A DNA stretch of 64,000 bases from Stenotrophomonas maltophilia (GTDB lineage Bacteria; Pseudomonadota; Gammaproteobacteria; Xanthomonadales; Xanthomonadaceae), in NCBI GenBank assembly GCA_900113425.1, contig FOZF01000001.1:1342358-1406357 (forward strand), in the 5' to 3' direction. Shown here in pieces: positions 51,158 to 59,665 of the stretch. Made by a program: the position numbers and the translations under genes. Every line of letters begins with the position of its first letter. The stretch's first letter is position 1. The notes beneath the pieces are model-generated. The model was not told the origin of the DNA. It saw only the letters and a list, made by a program, of their open reading frames with translations, and made no database searches.

Positions 51158-52393
51158 ATGAAGCCCATGCCGCACGCCCACGACCACTGCAACCACCTGC
51201 CCGGCGAAGCCTGCTCCGCTGACCACGACAGCCCACCGCGACTGGTGCCACCGCCGCTGTCGTTGTACGTGCACCTGCCGTGGTGCGTGCGCAAATGCCC
51301 GTACTGCGATTTCAACTCGCACCAGGCCAAGGGCGAGCTGCCGTTCGAGGCCTACATCGATGCACTGCTGCGCGACCTGGACCAGGACCTGCCACTGGTC
51401 TGGGGCCGGGTGGTGCACAGCGTGTTCTTCGGCGGCGGCACGCCCAGCCTGTTCCCGCCGGAGGCGATCGATCGCTTCCTGCAGCAGGCCAGCGCCCGCC
51501 TGCGCTTCGCCCCGAACGCCGAAATCACGCTGGAAACCAATCCCGGCACCGCCGAGCATGGCCGCTTCGACCGCTACCGCGCCGCGGGAGTGAACCGCCT
51601 GAGCTTCGGCATCCAGAGCTTCGACGATGCGATGCTCAAGCGGCTGGGCCGCATCCACGACAGCGGCGAAGCCGAGCGTGCGGTGAAGATGGCCCAGGAT
51701 GCGGGGTACGACAACTTCAACATCGACCTGATGTACGCACTGCCCGAGCAGACGCTGGCCGGTGCCGAATCGGACCTCGAGCGCGCCTTTGCACTGCAGC
51801 CGGCGCATATCTCGCACTACCAGCTGACCCTGGAACCGAACACGGTGTTCTTCGCGCGGCCGCCGCAGGGCATTCCCGATGAAGACAACGCCTGGGACAT
51901 GCAGGAACACTGCCAGGCGCTGCTGGCACAGGCCGGCTTCGGCCAGTACGAGGTCAGCGCCTACGCGCGCCCCGGCCGGCAGAGCGCTCACAATCTGAAC
52001 TACTGGCGCTTCGGCGATTACCTGGGCATCGGCGCCGGCGCACACGGCAAGATCAGTTCCGGCGCCGAAGAGCACGTGCTGCGGCGCTGGAAGCTCAAGC
52101 ACCCGCAGGCCTACCTGGACAGTGCCGGCACCCCGGCGTCGTTCGGTGGCGATGAGGTGATCACGCCCGCGCGGCTTCCGTTCGAGTACATGCTCAACCT
52201 GCTGCGCCTGCACGAGGGCTTCAGCCTGCGTGATTTTGAATCGCGCACCGGCCTGCCGCGCAGCGTGCTCGACGTACCGCTGGCCGAGGCCGCGCAGCGC
52301 GGCTGGCTGGAGACGGCCGATGGCCAGGTCCGCCCGACCGAACTGGGCCGCCGTTTCACCAATGATGTGGTGAGCCTGTTCCTGGACGAATGA
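51158..52393 (+). CDS. hemW: Heme chaperone HemW (radical SAM)
   Basis: 411-residue HemW, a radical-SAM-like protein that binds heme and delivers it to membrane cytochromes; it was long called anaerobic coproporphyrinogen III oxidase-like. The 4Fe-4S motif is WCVRKCPYCDF with CxxxCxxC intact. VFFGGGTPSLFPPEAI, TLETNPGTAE and NRLSFGIQSFDD follow. The N-terminal 30 residues or so are rich in His and Cys (PHAHDHCNHLPGEACSADHD) and exceed the usual start at about PPLSLYVHLPW. No Shine-Dalgarno is visible at 51158 because a SMAG palindrome ends there, so the true start could be internal. Core call firm. Confidence 0.92.
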   Translation: MKPMPHAHDHCNHLPGEACSADHDSPPRLVPPPLSLYVHLPWCVRKCPYCDFNSHQAKGELPFEAYIDALLRDLDQDLPLVWGRVVHSVFFGGGTPSLFPPEAIDRFLQQASARLRFAPNAEITLETNPGTAEHGRFDRYRAAGVNRLSFGIQSFDDAMLKRLGRIHDSGEAERAVKMAQDAGYDNFNIDLMYALPEQTLAGAESDLERAFALQPAHISHYQLTLEPNTVFFARPPQGIPDEDNAWDMQEHCQALLAQAGFGQYEVSAYARPGRQSAHNLNYWRFGDYLGIGAGAHGKISSGAEEHVLRRWKLKHPQAYLDSAGTPASFGGDEVITPARLPFEYMLNLLRLHEGFSLRDFESRTGLPRSVLDVPLAEAAQRGWLETADGQVRPTELGRRFTNDVVSLFLDE

Positions 52394-52404
52394 GCGCCCC
52401 GTCG

Positions 52405-52522
52405 CATCCGCCGGGCATGGCCCGGCGCTACCTACACGCCAGCATGCCGTCGCATCCGCCGGGCATGGCCCGGCGTGCAGCGTGTGCATTCACCCTAAAG
52501 TAGCGTCGGCCTCGGCCGACAC
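52405..52522. repeat. Cluster of three SMAG-type palindromes
   Basis: Three units between hemW and the DUF1631 gene: 52405-52431 (CGCCGGGCATGGCCCGGCG then CTAC), 52449-52475 (same core, no CTAC end) and 52500-52522 (GTAGCGTCGGCCTCGGCCGAC). The first two are direct near-copies including the preceding GTCGCATC, pointing to tandem duplication. Confidence 0.8.
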
Positions 52523-52569
52523 GGTAGATTCACAGGATCGCTCCGCGGGAATCCGGGTACCGCACGCCG

Positions 52570-54837
52570 ATGTCAGCTGTCTTCTCCCTCTCCGCCACCG
52601 ACGCTGCCCGCCTGGCCAGCACCGACCTGCCGCCGCGGGTACGTGAACTGCTGGGGGCGTTGACTGGCCTGTGCCGGCAGGCACTGACCGCGCCGCTGAT
52701 CCTGACCGTCGAAGCGCTGGAACAACTCCTGCTGCACGATGCCGACCGCGCACGCAGTCCGCAGCAGCAGGCTGAGCTGATGGCCCAGCGTGGCCAGCTG
52801 CATGCCTTCGCCGGCCACTTCAGCGAGCGGATGCTCGATGCGGTGGCCGAGGCACTGGCGCGGCTGCGTGAACCAACCGCCCTCACGGCGACGCCACCGC
52901 CCGCACTGCCGGGCACGATCGGCCTGTCGCTGGTCGACGAGCACGAAGTCGACCGCGACCTGCTGCTCACCGAGATGGTCCGGCGCGAGACGCAGCGCTC
53001 GGCCAACGCCCTGAATCTGCTCGGCCAGCGCCTGGGCGTGCTGGCTGCGGCGCCTGCATTCGAAGCCGATACCCTTCCGCTGGCACCGCAGGCGCTGTGC
53101 GCGATGATGCGCAGGGTGGCCGAACAGGATGGCCTGGGGGCGGAGGTGCAGCTGGCGCTGTATCGCAGTTTCGAGCGCCAGGTGCTGGAACGCCTGGGCG
53201 ACGTGCTTGATCGGGCCAATGCCCTGCTCGCCCAGCAGGGCGTGCTGCCGGGCCTGGTCTACACCCCGTATCTGGCCCGCTCGTCGAGTACGCGACGGAT
53301 CATCACCCAGTCCGTCGCCGGCGGCCGCGCCACGCAGCCGGCCAGGCGCGCGGCAGCCCCCATGACCGGCTGGGGCGAGAACCTGCCTGCCGGCTCCTGG
53401 TCGACCCTGATGCAGGATGCCTTCCAGGCCGGTTCCGCATCCGCTGCAGCGGCCCCCGGGCTGACCACCGCCACCGGCACCCTGCTGCACGACCTGCTGC
53501 AGCGCGCGCGCAGCACGCCGGCGGCAGACGCGCCTGCGGTACCGACGGCTGCCGTCGATGCGGTATTGGCACGGCTGCAAAGCCAGGCCAGCGCCGCTAC
53601 CGGTGTGGTCGACCTGCAGGCCGCCGTGGTCGCGCAGCTGCGCAGCGAGCATGGCCCGCATGCGCAGATCGGCAGCCATGATCGCGACAACCTGGACCTG
53701 CTGCGCCTGTTGATGCAGCAGATCCAGCAGCAGCAGCGTCCGGACCCGGTGCCCGCCGCCCTGCTGGCGCGCCTGCAGGTGCCGTTGGCACGTGCAGCGA
53801 TGGCCGATCCGGGCTTCTTCGTACGCGACGAGCATCCTGCGCGCGAGCTGCTCAACCATATCGCCGAAGCCGGTGCCCGCTGGCTGGGGGACGACGACGT
53901 CGATCCGCAGCTTCTGCAGCGCATGGCACAAAGCGTGCAGAGCCTGCTGGGCGAGGATGCACGCACACCGGAAGCCTTCGCTGCTGCCAACGAAGAGGTG
54001 CAGCAGCACCAGCGCGCGGCCGCCCATCGCGCCGAACTGGCCGAACGCCGCCACGTCGAAGCCGCGCGCGGCAGGGAGCGCCTGGAACTCGCGCGGCGCC
54101 AGGCCAGCGCCCAGATCGAGCAGTGCTGCAGCACGCAGCAGCCGCCGCGTTTCGTCCAGACCCTCCTGCGCCAGGCCTGGTCCGACGCGCTGACCCTGAC
54201 CCGGCTGCGCCATGGCGAGGACTCGCCACAGTGGCAGGAGCGGCTGCGGCAGACCGAGCGCATCGCTGCCGTGACTGCGACCGCCGCCACCGGCGTCGAT
54301 GGCACCGATGGCCCCTTGGCCGCCGAAGTGGAGACTGCGCTGCTGCAGGTGGGCTATCACGCCGAAGAAGCCGCAGCGGTGGCCCGTCGCCTCGCCACGC
54401 CCGGGGGCGAGGACGACAGCACGTCGCGTACCGAACTCAGCGCGCGGCTGAAGGCCCGCGCCCGGCTGGGCGAGCACACCGACAGCCGCAGTGCGTCCGC
54501 CCCTGCCGCGCCACGCAGCAGTGCAGAGGAGGCCGCCTACGAGCAGCTGTGCTCCCTGCCCTTCGGCAGCTGGTTCGACATCGACAACGGCGACGGCACG
54601 CTTCGCCGCCAGCGCCTGTCCTGGTACAGCCTGCTGACCGGCCATGTGCTGTTCGTCAATCCGCGCGGGCAGAAGATTGCCGAAACCGACCTCGACAGCC
54701 TGGCGCGGCAGATCAGCGCCGGCCGTGCGCATCTGGTCACCGAAGACAAGGGCCGGCTGGTCGACCGCGCCTGGAAGGCCAGCCTGGGCGCCCTGCGTGC
54801 CCTTGCCGGCCGCAACCCGCAGGACACCCCCGCATGA
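52570..54837 (+). CDS. DUF1631 family protein
   Basis: 755-residue cytoplasmic protein of the DUF1631 family, widespread in gammaproteobacteria and of unknown function. It is mostly helical, with Gln-rich and Ala-rich stretches (QQQAELMAQRG, QQIQQQQRP) and a C-terminal conserved block beginning LCSLPFGSWFDIDNGDGTLRRQRLSWYS with VLFVNPRGQKIAE. That last block looks like the PilZ-related C-terminal part often seen in this family. The stop overlaps the start of a PilZ gene (ATGA). A link to cyclic di-GMP signalling is inferred from that coupling only. Confidence 0.83.
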   Translation: MSAVFSLSATDAARLASTDLPPRVRELLGALTGLCRQALTAPLILTVEALEQLLLHDADRARSPQQQAELMAQRGQLHAFAGHFSERMLDAVAEALARLREPTALTATPPPALPGTIGLSLVDEHEVDRDLLLTEMVRRETQRSANALNLLGQRLGVLAAAPAFEADTLPLAPQALCAMMRRVAEQDGLGAEVQLALYRSFERQVLERLGDVLDRANALLAQQGVLPGLVYTPYLARSSSTRRIITQSVAGGRATQPARRAAAPMTGWGENLPAGSWSTLMQDAFQAGSASAAAAPGLTTATGTLLHDLLQRARSTPAADAPAVPTAAVDAVLARLQSQASAATGVVDLQAAVVAQLRSEHGPHAQIGSHDRDNLDLLRLLMQQIQQQQRPDPVPAALLARLQVPLARAAMADPGFFVRDEHPARELLNHIAEAGARWLGDDDVDPQLLQRMAQSVQSLLGEDARTPEAFAAANEEVQQHQRAAAHRAELAERRHVEAARGRERLELARRQASAQIEQCCSTQQPPRFVQTLLRQAWSDALTLTRLRHGEDSPQWQERLRQTERIAAVTATAATGVDGTDGPLAAEVETALLQVGYHAEEAAAVARRLATPGGEDDSTSRTELSARLKARARLGEHTDSRSASAPAAPRSSAEEAAYEQLCSLPFGSWFDIDNGDGTLRRQRLSWYSLLTGHVLFVNPRGQKIAETDLDSLARQISAGRAHLVTEDKGRLVDRAWKASLGALRALAGRNPQDTPA

Positions 54838-55208
54838 GCATGACGCCGCCGCAGGACACCCGCCGCGCGCCCCGACGCCAGGTGTCGGACCTGGTGCCGG
54901 TCACCGACCAGATGCGCGACTGCGTGGTCGGTCGCCTTGGCAATGTGTCCGAAACCGGCATGCTGATGCTGGCCAGCACTGCGCTGCGCGACGACGCGCT
55001 GTATCAGTTCCGCTTCCCGCTGCCGCTGGGCGATGGCCAGCAGGCAGCCATCGACGTGGGCGTGCACCTGTTGTGGAGCGAGCCGGCCCACGCCCCGGGA
55101 CAGAGCTGGGTGGGCTTCCGGTTCCTCACCCTGTCACGCGAACACCGACAGCTGCTGCGGCAGTGGGTAGGCGAAGACAGCGACGAAGGACCGCTTTCGA
55201 CGGGCTGA
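54834..55208 (+). CDS. PilZ domain protein
   Basis: 124-residue single-domain PilZ protein. The cyclic di-GMP motifs are present: RRAPRRQ (RxxxR) near residue 10 and NVSETG (D/NxSxxG) near residue 36. The rest of the beta-barrel is seen in QFRFPLPLGD and VGFRFLTLSREHRQLLRQW. It probably binds cyclic di-GMP and acts through a partner, perhaps the DUF1631 protein translated just before it. Confidence 0.88.
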   Translation: MSMTPPQDTRRAPRRQVSDLVPVTDQMRDCVVGRLGNVSETGMLMLASTALRDDALYQFRFPLPLGDGQQAAIDVGVHLLWSEPAHAPGQSWVGFRFLTLSREHRQLLRQWVGEDSDEGPLSTG

Positions 55209-55283
55209 CTGCCGGTTCCGGCACAGCGGTTTACGCCGGTATGCGGCAGAATCTAGGGCCGTTTTCCGTGTCGAGCCACCGCA

Positions 55284-56615
55284 ATGATCCAGCAAGACCC
55301 CGGCGCCCTGTATCCCGACCACCTGGCCGTGCTGTGCCGACGCGCCGAGCAGGCGCTGGCGCGCGGCGGCTTTGATCACCTCGTAGTGCCCAGCGGCACC
55401 CTGCACTACCAGCTGTTTGATGATCGCGACTATCCCTATGCGGTGAATCCGCAGTTCAAGGCATGGTTGCCGCTGACGCGCGTGCCCAACAGCTGGATCG
55501 TGTTTACGCCTGGCAAGCGGCCGGTGGTGATCTTCCATCAGCCGTTCGATTACTGGCACGTAGTGCCGGACGCGCCGAGCGGCTGGTGGGTGGAGCACTT
55601 CGACATCCACATCATCCGCACGCCGGACGAAGCGCTGGCATTGCTGCCGGCCGATCCGTCGCGCTGCGCGATCCTGGGGGAGCCGCAGAGCGCACTGGGC
55701 AGCCACGTGCCGAACAACCCCCCGGCGGTAGTGAATTACCTGGAATGGCACCGCGGCAGCAAGACGCCCTACGAGATCGCCCTGATGCGCCAGGCACAGG
55801 TGCTGGGCGTGCGCGGCCATCGCGCCGCCGAAGCCGCGTTCCGCAACGGTGCCGACGAATTCAGCATCCACATGGCGTACTGCCAGGCGGTGGGCCAGGA
55901 CGCCAATGAACTGCCCTACGGCAACATCGTGGCGTTGAACGAGCACGCCGCCGTTCTGCACTACACCGAACTGGGCCGCAAGGCACCGCAGCCGCTGCGC
56001 AGCTTCCTCATCGATGCCGGCGCCAGCGCGCACGGCTACGCCAGCGACATCACCCGTACCTACGCGGCGCACGGCCACGACGAATTCGCTGCGATGATCG
56101 CTGCCGTCGATGCCGCCCAGCAGCAGATGTGCGCGGCGGTGCGCCCGGGCGTTGATTACAGGACGCTGCACGTGGACGCGCATCTGTCGCTGATGGGCGT
56201 TCTGAAGGACTTCGGCGTCATCAGGGTATCGCCGCAGACCGCGCTGGAAACCGGGGTCAGCGCCGCATTCTTCCCGCACGGCATCGGCCATCTGATCGGC
56301 CTGCAGGTGCATGACGTGGCCGGATTCGCCGCCAGCGACGAAGGCGGCCGGATCGAACGTCCGGCGGGTCATCCCTACCTGCGCCTGACCCGCGTGCTGG
56401 AACCGGGGATGGTGGTGACCATCGAGCCGGGCCTGTACTTCATCGACATGCTGTTGAACGAGGTCAAGGACGCCGGCCATGGCGACGCCATCAACTGGGA
56501 GCGCGTGGACTTCTTCCGTCCGTATGGCGGCATCCGCATCGAGGACGAAGTGCTGTGCACCGATGGCGAAGCGGACAACCTGACGCGGCCGGAGTTTGCG
56601 GCAGCGAACGGCTGA
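55284..56615 (+). CDS. pepQ: Xaa-Pro dipeptidase
   Basis: 443-residue M24B prolidase that splits X-Pro dipeptides. The dimetal ligands are all visible: Asp in FLIDAGASAHGY and ASDITRTY, His in FPHGIGHLIGLQVHD, Glu in TIEPGLYF and Glu in GGIRIEDEV. The N-terminal domain matches the PepQ type rather than PepP. The related pepP lies 409 bases away in convergent orientation; a repeat-rich gap separates the two. Confidence 0.94.
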   Translation: MIQQDPGALYPDHLAVLCRRAEQALARGGFDHLVVPSGTLHYQLFDDRDYPYAVNPQFKAWLPLTRVPNSWIVFTPGKRPVVIFHQPFDYWHVVPDAPSGWWVEHFDIHIIRTPDEALALLPADPSRCAILGEPQSALGSHVPNNPPAVVNYLEWHRGSKTPYEIALMRQAQVLGVRGHRAAEAAFRNGADEFSIHMAYCQAVGQDANELPYGNIVALNEHAAVLHYTELGRKAPQPLRSFLIDAGASAHGYASDITRTYAAHGHDEFAAMIAAVDAAQQQMCAAVRPGVDYRTLHVDAHLSLMGVLKDFGVIRVSPQTALETGVSAAFFPHGIGHLIGLQVHDVAGFAASDEGGRIERPAGHPYLRLTRVLEPGMVVTIEPGLYFIDMLLNEVKDAGHGDAINWERVDFFRPYGGIRIEDEVLCTDGEADNLTRPEFAAANG

Positions 56616-56653
56616 GCCCCTCGTGTTTGGATGCTGAATCAAGAGCCGCGCTT

Positions 56654-56727
56654 GGCGGGGCGGGTGGTCCATGCAGGGGACGCTGCAAGTACGTCCCTGC
56701 ATGCCCCCCAGCCCCACCTCTGACAGT
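56654..56727 (+). repeat. Short relative of the modular hairpin repeat (copy D)
   Basis: 74 bp containing GGCGGGGCGGG at the left and GCCCCACCTCTGACAG at the right, with a strong central hairpin CATGCAGGGGACG-CTGCAAGTA-CGTCCCTGCATG. The GGACG-CTGCAAGTA-CGTCC core is the one found in copy A; the arms outside it differ. It could be a truncated or simpler form of the same element. Confidence 0.7.
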
Positions 56728-56797
56728 CTTCTGCGCGCATCCAACCGCGGAAAAGAAGAAAGAAAAGCAAAAGCGGGTCGCTCGCTGCGCTCGCTCT

Positions 56798-57015
56798 GTG
56801 TCGACCAAGGTCGACACCTACCAACAGCCACCGGCCAGCTGTCGAAGGCGGGGCACTGTGGGTTTGCGGGGTGTGAGCGGCATGGATGCCGCGACCAAGC
56901 CCCCATGGACGGGTTCACGGCGTTCCCGCAAACCCGCAGTGCCCCGCCATCCCACGGAATGCCCGCTTTGGCTGTGGCCGTTGCATTGAGCAGGTGCAGG
57001 GCTGCAAGCCCTGCC
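56798..57015 (-). repeat. Modular intergenic hairpin repeat, copy C (inverted)
   Basis: About 218 bp, same module order as copies A and B when read on the minus strand. The GTGTCGACC palindrome is at 56798-56817, long arms at 56847-56870 and 56925-56948 (23 of 24 pairs, one G-T), the inner stem GCGGCATCCATGCCGC is present, and the closing palindrome is at about 56997-57015. The long-arm sequence (GGCGGGGCACTGTGGGTTTGCGGG) differs greatly from copies A and B yet still pairs. The CTGCAAGTA loop is absent. It lies 8 bases from the pepP stop. Confidence 0.82.
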
Positions 57016-57023
57016 GGCAACCC

Positions 57024-58352
57024 TCAAACCGCCATCACCGCTTCGATCTCGTCCGCACTCCGCGCCAGGCCTTCGGTCAGCACGCGATGGCCATCGTCGG
57101 TGATCAGCACATCGTCCTCGGTGCGGATGCCGATGCCGCGCCAGCGCGGCTCCACCGTCGTATCGTCCACGCCGATGTACAGGCCCGGCTCGATCGTGAA
57201 TGCCATACCGGGCTCCAGCAGCCGCGAGTCGCCGGCCAGGCGGTAGTCACCCACGTCGTGCACATCCAGTCCGATCCAGTGGCCGGTCTTGTGCCGGTAG
57301 AAACGCTGGTACAGGCCTTCGGAGAGATTCTTCTCCAGCGTGCCCTTCAGCAGGCCGAGCCGCAGCAGGCCTTCGGTCAGCGTCTGCACCGCCGCCAGGT
57401 GGCCGGCTTCGTAGGGTATGCCGGGCCGGGCCTGGGCCAGCGCCGCCGCCTGGGCCTCGCCGACCAGATCATGCAGCGCGCGCTGCTCGGCGCTGAAGCG
57501 CCCGTTCACCGGGAAGGTGCGGGTGATGTCGCTTGCGTAGCCACGGTACTCGGCACCCGCATCGATCAGCACCAGGTCGCCGTCGCGCGCACGCCCGTTG
57601 TTGTCGCGATAGTGCAGGATGCACCCGTTGCGGCCGGCGCCGACGATGCTGCAGTACGCCGGCACCGCATCGCTGGCGCGGAACACGCGCTCCAGTTCGG
57701 CCTGCAGTTCGTACTCATGGATGCCCGCCTTCGCCGCCTTCATCGCTGCCAGGTGCGCACGCACGCTGATCTGCGCGGCGTGCTGCATCAACGCCACCTC
57801 CGCGCCGGACTTGAACAGGCGCTGCTCGTGCAGCAGGTGGCCCAGCTCGAGGAACTCGTGCGGCGGCTGCGCACCGTGGCGCACCTGGGAGCGGACACGG
57901 TTGACCCAGCCGATCAGCTTCAGGTCGAAGTCCGCGTCACGGCCGAAGTGGTAGTAGACGCGCGAGCGTCCCTCCAGCAGGCCCGGAAGGATGTCGTCCA
58001 GATCGTCGATCGGATAGGCATCGTCCATGCCGAACTGCGCCACGGCGCCTTCCTGGCCGGCGCGACTGCCGTCCCAGGCCTCGCGCTCGGCATCGCGTTC
58101 GCGGCAGAACAGGATCGCCTCGCCGTGACGACGCCCGGGAATCAGCACCAGCACGGCTTCCGGCTCCGGGAAGCCGCTCAGGTACTGGAAGTCCGAATCC
58201 TGCCGGTACGGGTAATGGGTGTCCAGGCTGCGCACCTTCTCGGACGCGGCGGGCAGCACCAGGATGGCGTCTTCGCCGGCCATGTCCATCAGCTGCCGGC
58301 GACGACGCTTGTACTCGCCGGCCGCGATGCCGGTGCGCTGCTTGATGTCCAT
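57024..58352 (-). CDS. pepP: Xaa-Pro aminopeptidase
   Basis: 442-residue M24B aminopeptidase P that removes N-terminal residues before proline. The N-terminal domain has YPYRQDSDFQYLSGFPEPEA; metal ligands are in VLIDAGAEYRGYASDITRTF, HKTGHWIGLDVHDVGDY, TIEPGLYIG and GIGIRTEDDVLIT. ATG at 58352 overlaps the UPF0149 stop (TGATG). The ygfB-pepP pair is conserved, but the ubiH gene usually downstream in enterobacteria is not here. Confidence 0.95.
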   Translation of the reverse strand: MDIKQRTGIAAGEYKRRRRQLMDMAGEDAILVLPAASEKVRSLDTHYPYRQDSDFQYLSGFPEPEAVLVLIPGRRHGEAILFCRERDAEREAWDGSRAGQEGAVAQFGMDDAYPIDDLDDILPGLLEGRSRVYYHFGRDADFDLKLIGWVNRVRSQVRHGAQPPHEFLELGHLLHEQRLFKSGAEVALMQHAAQISVRAHLAAMKAAKAGIHEYELQAELERVFRASDAVPAYCSIVGAGRNGCILHYRDNNGRARDGDLVLIDAGAEYRGYASDITRTFPVNGRFSAEQRALHDLVGEAQAAALAQARPGIPYEAGHLAAVQTLTEGLLRLGLLKGTLEKNLSEGLYQRFYRHKTGHWIGLDVHDVGDYRLAGDSRLLEPGMAFTIEPGLYIGVDDTTVEPRWRGIGIRTEDDVLITDDGHRVLTEGLARSADEIEAVMAV

Positions 58353-58900
58353 CAGTTCAGGCGCTGCCGGTGGCGCGCGGCCAGCACCACATCGCCGTGC
58401 AGCAGAAGCACCGCCACGCGGATGAATTCCTCGATCTCCGAAAGCGCCTCATCGTCGTCCTCGCCACCCGCCTCGAAGTCCTCGCTGGAAGCACGCGCCA
58501 GGCTGGCCATGTCGGTCAGCGCCTCTTCGCCCTCTTCGGACAGGGCCGGACGACGGCCGCCGCTGCCCAGTCCGAACCCACCAAGGAAGGCGCGGGTCCA
58601 GCTGAACATGGCGTCGGCCTGCGCAGCCACGTCCTCGCTGTCGCTCAGCAGCAGCTCGAACGCGAAGTCACGGTCCTCCAGCTGCTTGATGGTGGCCTGC
58701 AACAACTGCCCGAGGGCGCTGTCGGCAGCCACCGGCGGCAGGCTGTCGTCGGCCAGCACACGCGCCGGCCAGTCGTTGCCGGGAGCTCCACCGGCGGCCA
58801 GCCAGCCGCACAGGCCGCCATGCAGCTCGGCAGCGGTGGCGCCCAGGCCCAGGTCCTGGCTGGCGCGGGAAACGTCGTCGACGGAGGGAAGTTCGGTCAT
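58352..58900 (-). CDS. UPF0149 family protein (YgfB-like)
   Basis: 182-residue helical protein of the YgfB/UPF0149 family. It starts MTELPSVDDVSRASQDLGLG and includes ELHGGLCGWLAAGG, WTRAFLGGFGLG and EEFIRVAVLLLHGDVVLA. The middle is acidic (EDFEAGGEDDDEALSEIEE). In Pseudomonas a relative dampens an endolysin regulator, but whether this one does is unknown. Start at 58900; the frame continues upstream without family similarity. Coupled to pepP. Confidence 0.88.
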   Translation of the reverse strand: MTELPSVDDVSRASQDLGLGATAAELHGGLCGWLAAGGAPGNDWPARVLADDSLPPVAADSALGQLLQATIKQLEDRDFAFELLLSDSEDVAAQADAMFSWTRAFLGGFGLGSGGRRPALSEEGEEALTDMASLARASSEDFEAGGEDDDEALSEIEEFIRVAVLLLHGDVVLAARHRQRLN

Positions 58901-59053
58901 CGTGCGGCTCGTTCGGAGAAGGAAACCCCGAGCGCGCACGCGCGCGCCCGTGAGCCCTGTAGTGTAGCAACCCGGCAGCGACCTCCCCGTGGCCATCCGG
59001 GCCTGCTGCGACAGCGCTTGACCGCCCAGACCCGGCTTGCCTATCGTGCCTGC

Positions 59054-59275
59054 ATGGAACCCGCCGATCCCCTTGCCCAGCTGCAGGACTTCGCCGCCCG
59101 CGTGGAAGCGTTGCTTGAACGCAACCAGCGCCTGGCCGAAGAGAACCGCAGCCTGCGCCATCAGCAGGAACAGCTGGTGGCCGAGCGCTCGACGCTGCTG
59201 GCCAAGAACGAACAGGCGCGCTCGCGGGTGGAAGCGATGATCAGCCGGCTCAAATCCCTGGAGCAGCACACATGA
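59054..59275 (+). CDS. Short coiled-coil protein, TIGR02449 family (ZapB-like)
   Basis: 73-residue protein that is almost entirely one coiled coil with heptads (EALLERNQRLAEENRSLRHQ, LLAKNEQARSRVEAMISRLK). It matches the small family found next to zapA in gammaproteobacteria. The stop overlaps the zapA start by ATGA, suggesting a role with ZapA at the division ring, possibly like ZapB. No experimental function is known to me. Confidence 0.82.
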   Translation: MEPADPLAQLQDFAARVEALLERNQRLAEENRSLRHQQEQLVAERSTLLAKNEQARSRVEAMISRLKSLEQHT

Positions 59276-59568
59276 GCGCCGAACCGGTCAGCGTCCGCAT
59301 CCTCGACCGCGAGTACACCGTCGGCGTGGGTGCCGATGAACGCGACAGCCTGATGGCGGCCGCGCGCCTGCTCGACGCACGGATGCGCGAGATCCGTGGC
59401 AGCAACCGCATGGCCGCGGTCGACCGCATCGCGGTCCTGGCGGCACTGAATCTGGCCCATGAACTGCAGCTGCTGCGTGACGAGAATGCCCGCCAGGCCG
59501 TAGCCCTGCAGCAGACGCTGGCCGACCTGAACCGGCGGCTGGACCGCGCCATCGACGGCAATCCCTGA
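59272..59568 (+). CDS. zapA: Cell division protein ZapA
   Basis: 98-residue FtsZ-ring stabiliser. The N-terminal beta-hairpin domain SVRILDREYTVGVGADERDSL is followed by LLDARMREIRGSNRMAAVDRIAVLAALNLAHEL and a C-terminal coiled coil. It crosslinks FtsZ filaments. Located before 6S RNA and fau, the standard gammaproteobacterial order. Confidence 0.94.
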   Translation: MSAEPVSVRILDREYTVGVGADERDSLMAAARLLDARMREIRGSNRMAAVDRIAVLAALNLAHELQLLRDENARQAVALQQTLADLNRRLDRAIDGNP

Positions 59569-59653
59569 CAGATCGCGCGACACGCGTCTTCTCATTTCTG
59601 AATTGGCACGGACTGTTGCCGACGAACGGCCTATCCAGATCAGGGCCGGCCGC

Positions 59654-59659
59654 TATAAT
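59654..59659 (+). promoter_or_regulatory. -10 box of 6S RNA
   Basis: Perfect TATAAT about 8 bases before the expected 5' end of 6S RNA. No good -35 is seen at 16-18 bases upstream, though TTGCCG occurs further away (59616-59621). Confidence 0.6.
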
Positions 59660-59665
59660 GGCCCT

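Noticed and set aside
42445..57015. Inverted copies B and C as ends of a composite transposon
   Set aside because: No transposase, and the same element occurs as copy A in another place; the enclosed genes extend beyond the selenocysteine module.
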